NCBI RefSeq assembly: GCF_921293095.1
Contig: NC_060257.1
Coordinates: 62,256,472 to 62,320,471, forward strand
From: Ischnura elegans
Lineage: Eukaryota > Arthropoda > Insecta > Odonata > Coenagrionidae
Reading direction: 5' to 3'
DNA length: 64,000 nt
Shown here: positions 1 to 11,600 of the stretch, one piece after another
Layout: every line of letters begins with the position of its first letter
Numbering within the stretch: position 1 is the stretch's first letter
Notes under the pieces: model-generated
Database searches by the model: none
What the model was told of the DNA's origin: nothing
Seen by the model: the letters and a program-made list of their open reading frames with translations, nothing else
Translations under genes and position numbers: made by a program

Positions 1-870
1 CTCTGCATGCATCTGACTCACCTTCCAACACCCTCCCACCTAACACGTGGGGTCCATTTACGACTTTCGCGGGAGATTGTGTCTAGCAAGTGCGGGGCGC
101 CAAGCGTAAAATTAGATTCTCTCGGCGCCTTTGAATAATAATGCGGTGGCGAGAAACAGCATGTGGATGTGGTGCCATACAGTAGTGCGGTGAACAATTC
201 TGCAGCTTTGGGGTACAAGGAAAATCTTGCCCCTCACCCTGCTAGATATTATTATGAAGACTAGGTAACACGTGCGAAAATTTTGCACTTTTACGCTATC
301 GTGGAATATGTACGTTAAGGAAACGGTATAATTGGGTTTTAATTGGAGAAGGTGTATCGTAACGAAATTTCTTTATGCTTGCTTTCTCGCAAAAAGTGTA
401 CAAAAAATATGAATACAATACTGGCAAGAGAGTTTAGTACCAGTAAGGAACAATCATGACGTCTGTTACTGAATAATGGAACGCAATTCACAAACATTTT
501 TTTAAAGATAATGCTAGAAGTAACAATGTTGTCGTCTGAAACAATTTTTATTGTGAGTTTCTTTAGCGCAAACATACATATCACGGAAAGTGCGAACTCT
601 AGAAAATGATATTTTTTACGTGACTTCTCTTGTGGAATGACTTTAGAAAAACTGCAACCATGCAATCATATATATACACGTGAGACTGCAATTCCTAACA
701 TTGCATTAAACAAGGATTGAACGATTGGAAATCATGAAATGAAAATATAACTCAGGCGGGTGGAGCATGTTGACTTTTTGCCATTCAAATATTCCCTCTT
801 TTCGTGTGGTAGATGAAAGAAGAATATTTCGAGTATTTATTAAAAGAAATATAGACAATTTTTTATACAC
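1..870. other. AT-rich stretch, no gene recognised
   Basis: I see no exon with convincing splice sites and no recognisable repeat here. A 108-codon open frame on the minus strand (339-665) has low-complexity hydrophobic and lysine-rich content, matches no family I know, and is expected by chance in AT-rich DNA. Confidence 0.4.
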
Positions 871-1548
871 AAATGCGTTAATGAATCATCAATAACTGAT
901 TCTCAACGAAATTAACATCAGTGAAGTTGGAAGAGAGATAAAAATTTTCTGTGCATCGCACTTGAAAATAACCGAAACTTCCTGTAATTTTCAAAGTTCA
1001 CAGGTAAATACGAAAAAATATCCATTTTCACCATAAGTTTAGATTATTGTCGTTGGAAACTAACCCTCGTCCGAAAATAAGAAATTTACGTCATGAAATT
1101 TTTAAAATTACTTAGACCTCCAAACTTCCCTTCCATACAGGGTCACTTCCATTGCTACAGAAAATGATGGAGGAAGAATAATCTGACAATGAGTATCTAA
1201 TAGCATAAATCTAAACGAAAATTAAATTACTATTGCGTAAATGAATCATCAATATCTGATTCTCAACACAATTAATATTAGCGAAGTCAGAAGAGAGATA
1301 AAAATATTTTTTTAATGCTCCGTACATAAAAATAACAGTAACTTCCGTTAATTTTCAAAGTTTACAGGTAAGTACGATGAGATCTAAAATATAAAATACG
1401 ACATCTTCGCCTTAAGTACACAATGCAGTCGTTGGATACTAATCCACATCCGAAAATAAGACATTAACGTCATCACTTTTTTAAAACTACTTACACCTCC
1501 AAACTTTTTTTTTCAAACCAGGGTCACTTCCAATGCTACAGAAAAAAA
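870..1548. repeat. Diverged tandem duplication, period 360 bp
   Basis: Two head-to-tail copies, about 870-1171 and 1230-1548. Shared blocks include ATGAATCATCAATA (881 and 1241), GATTCTCAAC, AGAGAGATAAAAAT, TAATTTTCAAAGTT, CCGAAAATAAGA, CCTCCAAACTT and CAGGGTCACTTCCA in the same order. Copies differ by many substitutions and small indels, so the duplication is old. No coding content seen. Confidence 0.8.
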
Positions 1549-1849
1549 AACTCAGGGAAACTGCATTAACTCGCCATTCTGTTGGATGGAGAACATTTTT
1601 GGCTGAAAAGTTTTGAAAGACCCTTTGAGGTACAGGGGGGTTAGAGAAAGGGATACACGGTGAAAGTCCTCGCAAACGAGGTTATTTACAAGAGACGCAG
1701 GCGCTTCTGTGGTCCTCTCTAAGTGCTTTTGCTCCCTTATCGTGACGCAAGAGAATATTACAGCCGGCTACGAGCTCAGAACAATCTCCCTAATGACATT
1801 GCCTTTCCAAAATTTGCCCTCGACTTACATGCGCGTACAGAGCGTTGAC

Positions 1850-2580
1850 AGAAACTATAACTATAGGTAAAATCAAGGGAACTGCGTAGATGACGCCTAA
1901 TTCCATCCAGTAGAAGGCTGATTTCTGTTGCCACCTCGGTCGCATTTCAACACATTCAGTGCGAAGCATGTCAATAGGGTAGTTTTCTTCATCAGAGAAA
2001 ACGAAAGGAATCGATTGCGATTCGCTACCTACAATTAATTAACATGAGTGATGAGTGCAATCCGATCCACTTTTTCTCAATATTTTGCATTATAATCGTT
2101 TTAATTGCGAGGAATATCCTTGAATAGTTATGAATTTGACAAATTGCATCATTATGAATGTAAATTCCTGTTTGCACCCTTTAATTTTACCTTGTTTCCA
2201 CATTACAAGTTTAATTTCATCATTTACGACCGCCATCAGGAAACTTCCTCTTTAAATCCCTCTTTCTTTCTCTGCCCTTCCCAAATGACATATGAGCGGA
2301 TGAGGCGTTCATAGAAGTGGAGTATTACGTGATATCTGAGTGTATTTAATCATGTTTTTTTTTGTCGTTGTTTCTTGTTATACTTTATTATTTAACCATT
2401 TGTTTAAAAATCCAATGTAAAAGGTCTCATGTACTGTTTTTCGGTTTATTGCACACAAATAAATTACCCTCGGATCAATTTGTCTGTCAGAGACGCCAGG
2501 GCGACTTTTGTAAACCCATTTAAACGTGTGGTGGGTGACAACACATTTAGAGGCCGACTTGAGGATCTTCTTCTGTAATA
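1850..2580 (+). repeat. Dispersed repeat H, copy 1
   Basis: Shares ordered blocks with 11275-11600 (same strand) and with 18100-18800 (opposite strand): CTGATTTCTGTTGCC, ATTGCGAGGAATA, and near the far end ACACATTTAGAGG. About 66 bp belonging to a different element (1976-2041, starting AGGGTAGTTTTC) interrupts it. No open frame is shared by the copies, so this is probably a non-autonomous element. Confidence 0.65.
1976..2041 (+). mobile_element. Terminal fragment of the 663-bp AGGGTGG MITE
   Basis: Begins AATAGGGTAGTTTTCTTCAT and continues with GAAAACGAAAGG and GATTGCGATTCG, matching the terminus of the complete copies at 56668 and 62631. Only the first ~66 bp are present, sitting inside dispersed repeat H. 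Confidence 0.7.
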
Positions 2581-2664
2581 TTCGTGGGTAAAATAAAGGG
2601 CAATAATATACGGTTTCGCATTCGCCCGTGCGATGAATATAGTTTATTTCCAAGTGCCATTGAC

Positions 2665-3140
2665 CATAATATATAAATTATTTGGTTTAGGAAATCCCAG
2701 TTTCGACGAATATTAACGATCAATTTTAACCTCATTTGAAAACGGCCAGATTGGTGCCCATGCGATGCCACTCCACGTGACGTCACAGGGACCTAGATTC
2801 TATACGAGTAGACAGAGGTTTTGCATCGTCTGAGATTACCAATGCATACATGTGGCACAGAGCTCAGGGAAACATCTCTTAAGAATCACCTAATAAAATT
2901 GCCTATGCTCGGAGAGTTTCCTTCGTTTGATAGAGTAATTAAATCGTTATTTAATCCAAGCGCTACCTGCTAGCTGGGTACTTTGGTACCTGCTAGCTGC
3001 CTACATCGTAGCGGCGCTCAGAGCCTCGCCCCAAGGTCACCTCACACGGCGGCAGCGGGAACCAGAAATATGTCACACGGGCTTTTCCCAGTTTTTATAC
3101 CTAGCCGTCGCGTTTTCGCGCGCATGACAATTTTATTTAC
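2665..3140 (+). mobile_element. Internal part of the 663-bp AGGGTGG MITE
   Basis: Matches the complete copies at 56668-57330 and 62631-63294 over most of their length: CATAATATA..AAATTATTTGG, GATGCCACTCCACGTGACGTC, ACAGGGACCTAGATTCTATA, CTACCTGCTAGC, AAGGTCACCTC and GTCGCGTTTTCGCGCGC in the same order. Both terminal inverted repeats are missing, so it is a truncated copy. Confidence 0.75.
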
Positions 3141-3572
3141 CACATTGTTATTGTTTTTTCCTTTTTCTCTAAGATTTACCATTTCTACTGTCCAGTAATG
3201 TTCGGAGAGTGCAACAATATAGTCTCCACATTAAGGAGAATAGAGCAGCAGCTAAATTTCGAGTGGCTTTTTCTCAGAAATGGTAAACCTTGGAGAAAAA
3301 GTACGTGAAAATTTTGTAGATAATATGCTGATCTACAATTTTGTTCCCACCATTTTTATCGTAAAACTAACCGTTTGGCCAAAAAATACAAAAAACCCAT
3401 TTTTCTGACCTTTGACCTTGAATAAAACTTTTTTGCACACGCGGGATCGATGGGGACCTTTCAGGATTTCATAAGAATGGTATTCATAGCGTTCCTGTAA
3501 ATTTTCAGCTTGTTGGGAATTTATGCAAGGGTCAATGTCTATTTTGACGGGGATATAAGACGATGATGTTTC

Positions 3573-3808
3573 CCATGACAAAAACATAAATGGTAATTTC
3601 CACAATATTAATTTAACACAAAACGACCGACCATGGTTTCGACACTTTGTGTCATTATCAAGGTAATCCAACCAACACTCTCTCGGTATTTATACCCAGG
3701 CCAAGGTAGGAGGTGGGAGCATATGGAATTGGAGTGAGGAAACCATGGTCGGTCGTTAAGGGTTAAGTTAAATAGCGTGGAAATTACCATTTGTGTTTTT
3801 ATCATGGA
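3573..3808. mobile_element. Foldback element with hammerhead-like core
   Basis: The ends are imperfect inverted repeats of about 75 bp. The left arm reads CCATGACAAAAACATAAATGG, TAATTTCCAC and CGACCGACCATGGTTTC; the right arm reads the reverse complement (GAAACCATGGTCGGTCG ... GTGGAAATTACCATTTGTG). Between the arms lies a ~90-bp spacer. No coding potential. The minus strand of the left arm contains a hammerhead-ribozyme-like core, annotated separately. Confidence 0.75.
3624..3664 (-). ncRNA. Hammerhead-ribozyme-like motif (decayed)
   Basis: On the minus strand the order is ACC (stem I 5' side), TTGATAA in place of the CTGATGA box, stem II GACAC-AAA-GTGTC (five perfect pairs), GAAAC, a CC-AT-GG stem III, then TC followed by GGT, which pairs with ACC. 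This is the layout of a type I hammerhead. The first box has C3 to T and catalytic G8 to A changes, so self-cleavage is doubtful. Such motifs are known in Penelope-like elements and retrozymes; membership here is inferred. Confidence 0.5.
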
Positions 3809-3809
3809 A

Positions 3810-6719
3810 TTAACAATATTCCACAAAATCAAGCCTGAAACAATTTTATACTATGATGTTCATTTTTATGATGTTTACATCGAAAGTAAATTTTATTTCA
3901 ATTTGATTTGAGATGATAAAGGAGAGGCCTTTCGTCACTAGCTGAGAGCACGATGGTACTTTTTAACAATATATGAAGGATAATAGAATTTTTCTAACGA
4001 ATCATCCGGATCGGCTCATGCGTTATCGAGATATTTGTTCAAAAACTCTAAAATAAAGTTTAATATTTAATTTATATCATTGTAAGCCATGAGTAAATTA
4101 TTCGTTATGCAGAAGTACAGATTAGCCTTTTGCAATTATTGTGTTTGGGTGTTAATAGTACTCCGAGGGACAGTTCCAGCGAAAAAATGTTTTATTGAAT
4201 GTTTTGGCACGGAAAATTAATGTTCAATATTGGACAATATTTTCTTAGTATTTTTTACTTCTCATTTTTCATATAATTAGCCTAAAGAATGGATAAATAA
4301 ATTTTTGAATTTATTTTTTGCCATTATTTTTTTAAAAAATCTGAATATTTACATTAGACCTTCAGTAACAATTGCCAATATTCATGAAACTTCCCGCTGA
4401 AAATTTTATCGGGAGTCAAATTTTTATAGAATATACTCATGTCAAGTTAACATATTTTAAATATTAAAACACCTTAAATTATTCATTTTCATACTGAATA
4501 GAATCCATAAAGTTACTCCAAAAAACCTTCAGTTACGCATAGAAAAGCGACAATAGATGACGCCGATCAGCTGGCGAGTCGATAAACTTCGAGAATCAGG
4601 TGCCTATAACGGGTCGGGTCGGGAATTGAATTAGTGTGGCCATGTTCAAAGTTTCGATCCGCCTGAGATGAAATGATCCGACTCTCGAAAATTGCTTTGT
4701 GCGAGCGGTCACGATCGCACATTTCCGAAGTAATCGATTCGATTCATTTCGTGCGAGATGCGAAATTCGAGTTATTTTCCGCAAGATTCTGTGTGATGAC
4801 AGCTATCACCCACCCTACCCTAATAACCTTCCTATGGGAGATTTCTGTTCACTGAAATGCCCGAAAACCACTACTATGGTCGAAATCGGTTCGATCCAGT
4901 GCAAAAAGATCTGGTAATGGCCAAGAGCGGACAGAATATTCAGAAGAAATTTGTTGATCATTCTAATTTTGGTTAATTTGGCTCATTGACTAATTTCTTC
5001 ACCTTCTTATTACAGAATCTCCTCCTTAATCTAATACCTAAACGTAACATTAAATAGTAGCCTTGAGATATTAATTTTATTCCATTCATGAACTGATTCA
5101 AAATTAGCCCGCGACTGAATTTTCCTGATCAGACAACCCGAGAACTTTCATTGAATGTTCAAGTGTGAAAAAATCATTTTGAGCTATTCATAGATAATTC
5201 CTTTCGTACGCAGAAAAATGGAGTACTTCTAGATATTTCTATCTACTGATGACTTAAAACACAATAAAAGATTTTTATGATATGCTCCCGGAATCTTGTT
5301 ACTACCATAGTTGAGGAAAAGTCAAACTTTTTTGGCCCAAATACCAAGACTTTCTAAGATATGAACGAAGTCACAGAATAACATTCTGCCCGAAGCTCCA
5401 CAGCATAGGCCACTTGATCTTTAGCCATAGACAGCATATAAGATTGAAAAAACTGCATGGCATAAATGAATACAATTAAATAACAGTTTCCAGCCGAAAT
5501 ACCACTAACTCAAAGAAGACAAATACACAAAATACAAATATCCCAAGTAATTTTCTTCTAAAATTCATAAAGCCTCCACCTTTCTTTCTCAGAATACTTA
5601 GCGATAGTTTTTCTACGAGCGGATAGCAGCTCTTTATCGACTAATATATTACACCAGCATATGAAAAAAACTGCGACAGCATTATTTTTATTAATTCTCT
5701 ATTTAATGCCTCGTAATTAACTAATTCACAAAAAAAATCGTCGGCAAGGGGAGGGTAAAAATTACAACATTTGTAAACGCAGTCGGCAAACTGTCCATTG
5801 TAGTCACTGTTATGGATGTAAAAATTGACAATAATTCATGATTTAAAAATGTCTGATAAAATTAGAAAACGACCAGGAACTCATCACCTACTTATTTTCG
5901 TATCACACTTTTCAATTATTTCCGTTCGAGTCTCCCAAAAAAGAGGATACAACCTCTTGTATCTATCCACAGTTTATTTGTGCCCACCGTTGGCGCTACT
6001 TCCCAACACGATTCCACCTGAGTGAGTGAGCTGCCCTATAGATGAACGTGTAGCTCTTCATTCCGACATGAATAAGCATAAAATTGAAGGGATAGCAACC
6101 TGCGCAACAATGCCAATGGAATAAAGACCGGGCGGGTTTCCCACAGTGGAATTCTACAGATGCACACCATGGTAGCGGAGATAATCAAGCAGTCAATAGG
6201 GTCCAAAACCACCACAAGCACAATTTTCCTCCATATCCCATACTGACTTCCTCCCCCAACGCCACTGAACCTTGATAGGATTCTCTCAAATGATGCACCT
6301 GTACTCGAGCAATCTTTCAGCAACCATTGTATCTCCCTCGTTGAACAATTAAACGTGCACACTGACATCTTTGGCGTCGGACCGATATTTTTCCTTAGCT
6401 ACGCACCTATATAGTATGATCAGATTTGACGGGTATAAGCGTGCAAGCCGAAAGCAAAAATTCGATAGACGAGATTCGGGTGAATTATTAGCAGGTTAGC
6501 TCGCTACGCAGTGGGCACAAATGGAAAAACGCTGGCCAAAATTAAGATATTATTTTATCAAAATTATAAACAAAAATTTCTGTTTCCCAAAGAGTTTCAT
6601 CTCCTGAATCTGATCTTGATATAACTTCTACGCTCTCTATTTTAGCATTTTTTAAGCTGTAATCATTGAAACAATTTTTAGATAAACTCGCTACCGAGAT
6701 AGTAGTGATTTGGGATAAC
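3810..6719. other. Unannotated AT-rich DNA
   Basis: No recognisable gene, transposon end or tandem repeat. Short open frames occur on both strands (for example 6036-6368 minus, 110 codons) but none resembles a known family or has flanking splice signals I trust. Confidence 0.35.
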
Positions 6720-6720
6720 T

Positions 6721-6954
6721 AATTATGTATGGAGGACTAAAAGCAAGAACTCTCAGGGTTCAAGGCGAACCCTGCTAAGGGTACAACCACCGGGGCCCGG
6801 AACCAAGCCAGGGGCTTATACGCCAGGAATCCCGGGGAGGGGGCTGGAGAGGAAGGAAAAGGGAGAGAGGCGCCGTCGCGATCGGAGCCCGCCGACGCCT
6901 CCAGGGAAAGGAAAAGGGATGGAAGGGCGAATTATGTATGGAGGACTAAAAGCA
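6721..6954. mobile_element. GC-rich insert flanked by 25-bp direct repeats
   Basis: A perfect 25-bp direct repeat (starts AATTATGTATGGAGG, ends ACTAAAAGCA) lies at 6721-6745 and 6930-6954. Between them is a 184-bp insert of clearly higher GC than its surroundings, beginning with the perfect hairpin GGGTTC-AAGGC-GAACCC and ending in purine-rich GGAAAGGAAAAGGGATGG. The flanking duplication is of the kind made by target-primed retroposition, but no poly(A) tail is present. The source RNA is not recognised. Confidence 0.65.
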
Positions 6955-7008
6955 GTATGATTTTAAAGCAAAAGATACATTAATTTCAGTTACAATGACA
7001 GAATTTAC

Positions 7009-7066
7009 GACAGGTAATTGATGGGATTCGAACCTGCGGCCATCAGCATAGACGAGGAGCTACCCA
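7009..7066 (-). repeat. tRNA-like segment (SINE head or decayed tRNA)
   Basis: Read on the minus strand it has a B-box-like GGTTCGAATCCCATC about 30 nt after an A-box-like GGTAGCTCCTCG. The acceptor and T stems do not pair properly, so this is not a functional tRNA gene. It may be a tRNA-derived SINE fragment. Confidence 0.35.
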
Positions 7067-8066
7067 AATCGGAAAGACTACTACATATTTACTGATATTT
7101 TAGCTTCCCTGTAGTTGATGAGTCAGATTATATTAAAATTAAATAAGTTGACTTCGAGTAAGGGTATTTAGAAATTTAATGCTTAGATTTAAATGAAATC
7201 ACTTTTATTTTATCATAAAAAATCCACGATCCAAATGAATCCAAAGAGAATCGTCGTCCGATTTCACCGCGCCTGACTCATTGTCGCAAAAATAAAATTT
7301 TACACTGAAAATTTACCGAGGTAAAATTTTCACTTTTGAGATGCAAGTTGTAATTGTTGACATTAATTAAATTGCCCTTAATTTTTCAAGTTTATAGGGT
7401 AATTTTAAACAAATAATACGTTAAGGAGGAAAACAAATTTCGAACGATGGAGTAGGAATGAAGGCACCCCTTAAGCTAACTATTTCATGTCGATTGACCT
7501 TATTTTGTGAAAAATCGATGTGCTCCTAACTCCGCAATAAAAGAGGGCATACGTTCTTTACGAGGGGAACTTCGGAATCATTCGTTGCACCTGAATAGGG
7601 ATTCTACTGGATGAATCAAATAAGCCGTCATTCCCAAAAACTAATGGCCATCTTAAATAAGAATTTCCTGCGGCAGTGATCTCCGGGAACCCTTTTTCAT
7701 CTCCCGTATCGAATTGCATCGAGAAACCTTCTAAAGGGCCAGGTTCATCTGCTTTCTTTGGGAACTCACTTCCCAGTCAATAGGAGGCTCCGTAGAGATA
7801 GCCTTAACCCATCCTAACAACCTCTCTTCAATCTTTTTCCCGGAAAAAAATGAAGAGTAGTCCAGGGAAAGAGGATTGGTTTTATTTATTCAATGGAGTT
7901 TAGCATTCAGTGTCATTTATATAAACGCAGCTATTAGATATAAAACTTTATTGAATGCAAACGATATTACAGTAGTTTTCTGATGTATAAAACGTTGAAC
8001 AAACACATCTTCTCTCATGAATTTTATGCATTTAGACCGGAGTCAAATATTTCCCTTTAATTCAAG

Positions 8067-8084
8067 TAGTAGTAGTAGTAGTAG
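8067..8084 (+). repeat. (AGT)n microsatellite
   Basis: About six uninterrupted AGT units. Nothing else of note nearby; 6960-8470 otherwise shows no recognisable element. Confidence 0.9.
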
Positions 8085-8479
8085 AATTGAGTGTTCGGGT
8101 GCGTCGACGGCTAGGTCATTCTGCACTACTACTCAATCATTTGATTAAAATCGTATAATAAAGGAATATTCACAGCAAAATTAATTTGCATAGAATAGAC
8201 AGGAACTTCTAAACTTTATTAAACAGACCTATTTCCTTGAGAAACAAAATCTCCTTCTCATAAATAGCATAGAAAAGAGTGGCTCTGGACTTGTGACACG
8301 TTATGACATCAACAGGTAGAAGGATACAATTCGAGTAGACATTAACAGTGAGCTAGAGTGTATCGTTATGTTATAAGAAGGAGAATTATTTCCCAAAGGC
8401 GAAGGCGAGGTCTTTGTCATGAATTCGCCTATCTTGCCTAACCTACTGAATGTTTCCTAATAGAAGGATTATATTTAGT

Positions 8480-10400
8480 TTGACGGAGAAACGATCACAT
8501 TTGATTCTACTCCAACTGGAGACCAGAACGTCATAGAGGATTAACCAATTCTGTAAATTAAGCCATTTCAAAGGCTACGCCTGCCGAGAATTACCACGGT
8601 ATAACCCGTTAGCGTTAAATATTTTCCCATAACGCGGCGTATAGAAAAAGAACGAGTTTTTCAATCGAAAGTGCATTCTTCAAAACATACGACCACGCCA
8701 TTCACAACAGTGCCGCAGGGAGTTAAGTGATCGAGTAGTAACTTCCAAACTCCTAGTTGCACTATAGCCTATTTTACTATATAATAAAATACTTTATTCA
8801 AGCTAAAAAAAACTTAACACTAACGATTTTCGATCTTGATATAAATATATTGGGTACTTTTTCATATTTATATCATGCATGACAATGGTTATAGACTTCC
8901 GACGCATCATGAATCTCTTGGTAGAAGATAATAAAAAGAGTCGACGTTCATAGCGCAGAAAAAAATTCAGTATCGTTTTATTTCAGTGAGGTCAAAAGTT
9001 CCACCAGACTTCATCTTACATTCGTGCGAATGATCCACTGAGAAAAAATCATCCGCCTTGACCGGGTGACTCCAGTATAAGTTATCACCGTGGCTAGTCC
9101 CGGTATACTTTTTAAAAAATTCATCTTACATTCTCTTTGCATGCCTATCTATACACAAAATTTTCCAATGTATGCACAATTTTTAATTTGATTCATAAAT
9201 GATACCTTGAGTCTACTCCGCCTAACGAGAGACCATAACGTGATAAAGTACCAACCTGTTCGGATGATTGAGCCATTCAGAAAAGCTACGACTGTCGAGA
9301 ATTCCCTCGGTATAAACCTCTAAGCATGAAATATTTTCCCATAACGCGGTGTATAGGTAAAAAAATGTTTTTTTCTCATCGAACGTGCATCACCTCAAAG
9401 AATACGATCTTGCCATTCACAAATCTTGCCGAAGGGGGATAAGAGATCGAATAGTAACTTCCAAACTCCCTTTACAAAGTAAATTGTGTCCTACTGTAAC
9501 GCCGTCATATTTGTGTTTATTTACTTGATGTTATTGATAAAATTGTTGCTACGGGGATGTTGGTGGTAGTGGTTGTTGACTGTAAGAAAAGGAGAGATTG
9601 TGTGGCGTTAAAAAGATATATGAAATAAAAGAGCGATATTAGCAAAGGTGGCGTTACAGACATTTAATTGGTGGTAGCGGTGGGAGGCAGCGCCACCTTT
9701 GCTAATATCGCTCTTTTATTTCATATATCTTTTTAACGCCACACAATCTCTCCTTTTCTTACAGTCAACAACCACTACCACCAACATCCCCGTAGCAACA
9801 AATTTATCAATAACATCAAGTAAATAAACACAAATATAGCAACAATTTTATCTATAACATCAAGTAAATAAACACAAATATGACGGCGTTACACTACCCT
9901 TACGTAAAATTGAAATAAACAAGATGCTCCATTCAAGATTTTTTAAAAAATAATACCTTTGATTTTCGATCTAGGCATAAAGATTATCTCTCGTATTATT
10001 TTTATGAGGAAAAATATTTTCACAAAAACTTAGTGGTAAATCGCTCTTTATTCCTATCTGAACATACACTATCCCAATACAATGCGCAATATTTATCTTG
10101 ATGGATAAATGATACCATTTAAGTCCACTTCACCTAACGAGAGAGACCGTAACGTGATAAAGCATCAACCTATTCAGACGATTAAGCCATTCAGAAAAGC
10201 TACGCCTGCCGAACATTACCACGGTATAAGCCTCTAAGCATGAAATATTTTCCCATAACGCGGCGTATAGGTAAAAAAAAAAAGATTTTTTTTTCGTCGA
10301 ACGTGCATTCCCTCAGAGCAGGGCATATAACTACGGAGACGTCATTCAGAATCGTGCCGAAGGGAATTTTAGTGATCGGTTACCACGGCCGCAGTTTCGA
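8480..10400 (+). repeat. Three-copy tandem repeat, one copy interrupted
   Basis: Three diverged head-to-tail copies begin near 8500, 9200 and 10110. Shared ordered blocks: GAGACC.., AAGCCATTCAGAAAAGCTAC, CACGGTATAA, GAAATATTTTCCCATAACGC, GGCGTATAG, CGAACGTGCAT and GATTTTCGATCT. Copy 2 is split by the foldback element at 9495-9893; removing it restores alignment with copy 1. The repeat has no shared long open frame. Confidence 0.8.
9495..9893. mobile_element. 399-bp foldback MITE, CTAC duplication
   Basis: Begins TGTAACGCCGTCATATTTGTG and ends with the reverse complement. Each arm is well over 100 bp, nearly perfect, and includes GATATTAGCAAAGGTGGCG and its complement. The flanks are CTAC at 9491-9494 and 9894-9897, a likely 4-bp target duplication. 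The right arm carries an extra ~44-bp tandem copy of CATCAAGTAAATAAACACAA. Inserted inside copy 2 of the local tandem repeat. Non-coding; the superfamily is not certain. Confidence 0.85.
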
Positions 10401-10841
10401 AGACGCCCTATGCACTACGTCGGACAGTCCGAGATCTGTAGATATGCTGGATGGGTTTGTGTGTGTGGGGGGGAATGTGGGAAGGGGCACATAATTTACC
10501 GTACCCCGTGGATAATCATCTTCCGTCGGAGCGGGCGGTTTATCGCTTAAGCATCGAGAACAAAGCAGTTCGTGACCGCCGAGAGAAGCATCGTTATAAG
10601 GCACGGCCCAGGTCAGAACATCCGAACCCAAAACGACTTCACGTATCGTAAGACGGCGAACAATGGATCGAGTTCGCCTCCAAAATATGCGTATGTGCTA
10701 CAACTCCGGCAGCAACACGTGCGTTGGTTCATTGAGTTTCCCCAAGAAAATTAAACAGTGTGTGCAATAAATTCTTTTCGGGATTCCCACCAGGTTAAGG
10801 CCGATTTATTGGAAAAATTAGCATTAAATTATCCTTAGAGA

Positions 10842-11112
10842 CATAGACGGATTTAGGGGGGGACACGGGGGCACGTGCCCACCCTCAAACGCTTAAAAAA
10901 TTGATGAGATTGTTAATACACTTATTAGTAAATTTTATATTTTTGAAATAAAAGTTATCAATATCTACATATTAATAATTTTTATACTAAAATTTAGAGT
11001 ATATTTCGTAGAGTTACCTTTGCATGTAGTTTTTTGATCTCAAATATGAGAAGACCATTTGCATCTCAGACCCTGGAACCCCTCCCCCCCTGAAATCCTG
11101 GATTCGCCCTCG
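10842..11112 (+). mobile_element. hAT-like MITE, family C (271 bp)
   Basis: Starts CATAGACGGATTTAGGGGG and ends CCTGGATTCGCCCTCG, imperfect inverted ends of the CAGGGGCGGATCC type. Flanked by a perfect 8-bp direct repeat CTTAGAGA (10834-10841 and 11113-11120). An 8-bp target duplication is characteristic of hAT transposases. Non-coding, AT-rich inside. Confidence 0.85.
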
Positions 11113-11274
11113 CTTAGAGAACACTAATCGTGAGAGTCCAGTGTCCAAAATTCAACGAGCAAATGAATAAATAAATAGATATAATCATTAAAATTAGCGC
11201 AGGTTTTTGTAACTATGAATGTGGAGGAATTGTGTCGCACCCATTTTTCGCAAGCGCTTTTCGTCCGCGTTTTG

Positions 11275-11600
11275 TTATCTTTAACCGTGAATCAAAGGGA
11301 CTGCATAGAGGAGACCCAATTCCATCCCATTGAAGGCTGATTTCTGTTGCCGATTTGGTCACATTTTAATCGGTTTTCAAAAATGTCCGAGGCACGGTGA
11401 TGAGTAAAATTCGATCTACATTAATCCAATGTTTTGCTATATAACGTTTGCCATTGCGAGGAATAGCATTGAACAGTAAAGAACTTGATAGATCACATGA
11501 TCATTTCTATAAATTTCGATTTATATCCCTAATTATACCATATTTCCCCGTGAAACTCGGATCAATTTATAATAATATTTAAAAACGTTATTTTTTCTAT
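11275..11600 (+). repeat. Dispersed repeat H, copy 2
   Basis: Aligns with 1850-2580 and, inverted, with 18100-18800: CTGATTTCTGTTGCC, CATTTTAATCGGTTTTCAAA, GGTGATGAGT, CATTGCGAGGAATAGCAT and TTTCCCCGTGAAAC. Lacks the foreign 66 bp seen in copy 1. Confidence 0.7.

Noticed and set aside
3908..4500. Exon candidates near donor-like motifs
   Set aside because: Isolated GTAAGT- or GTATGT-like strings occur often in AT-rich DNA; no paired acceptor with an open frame.
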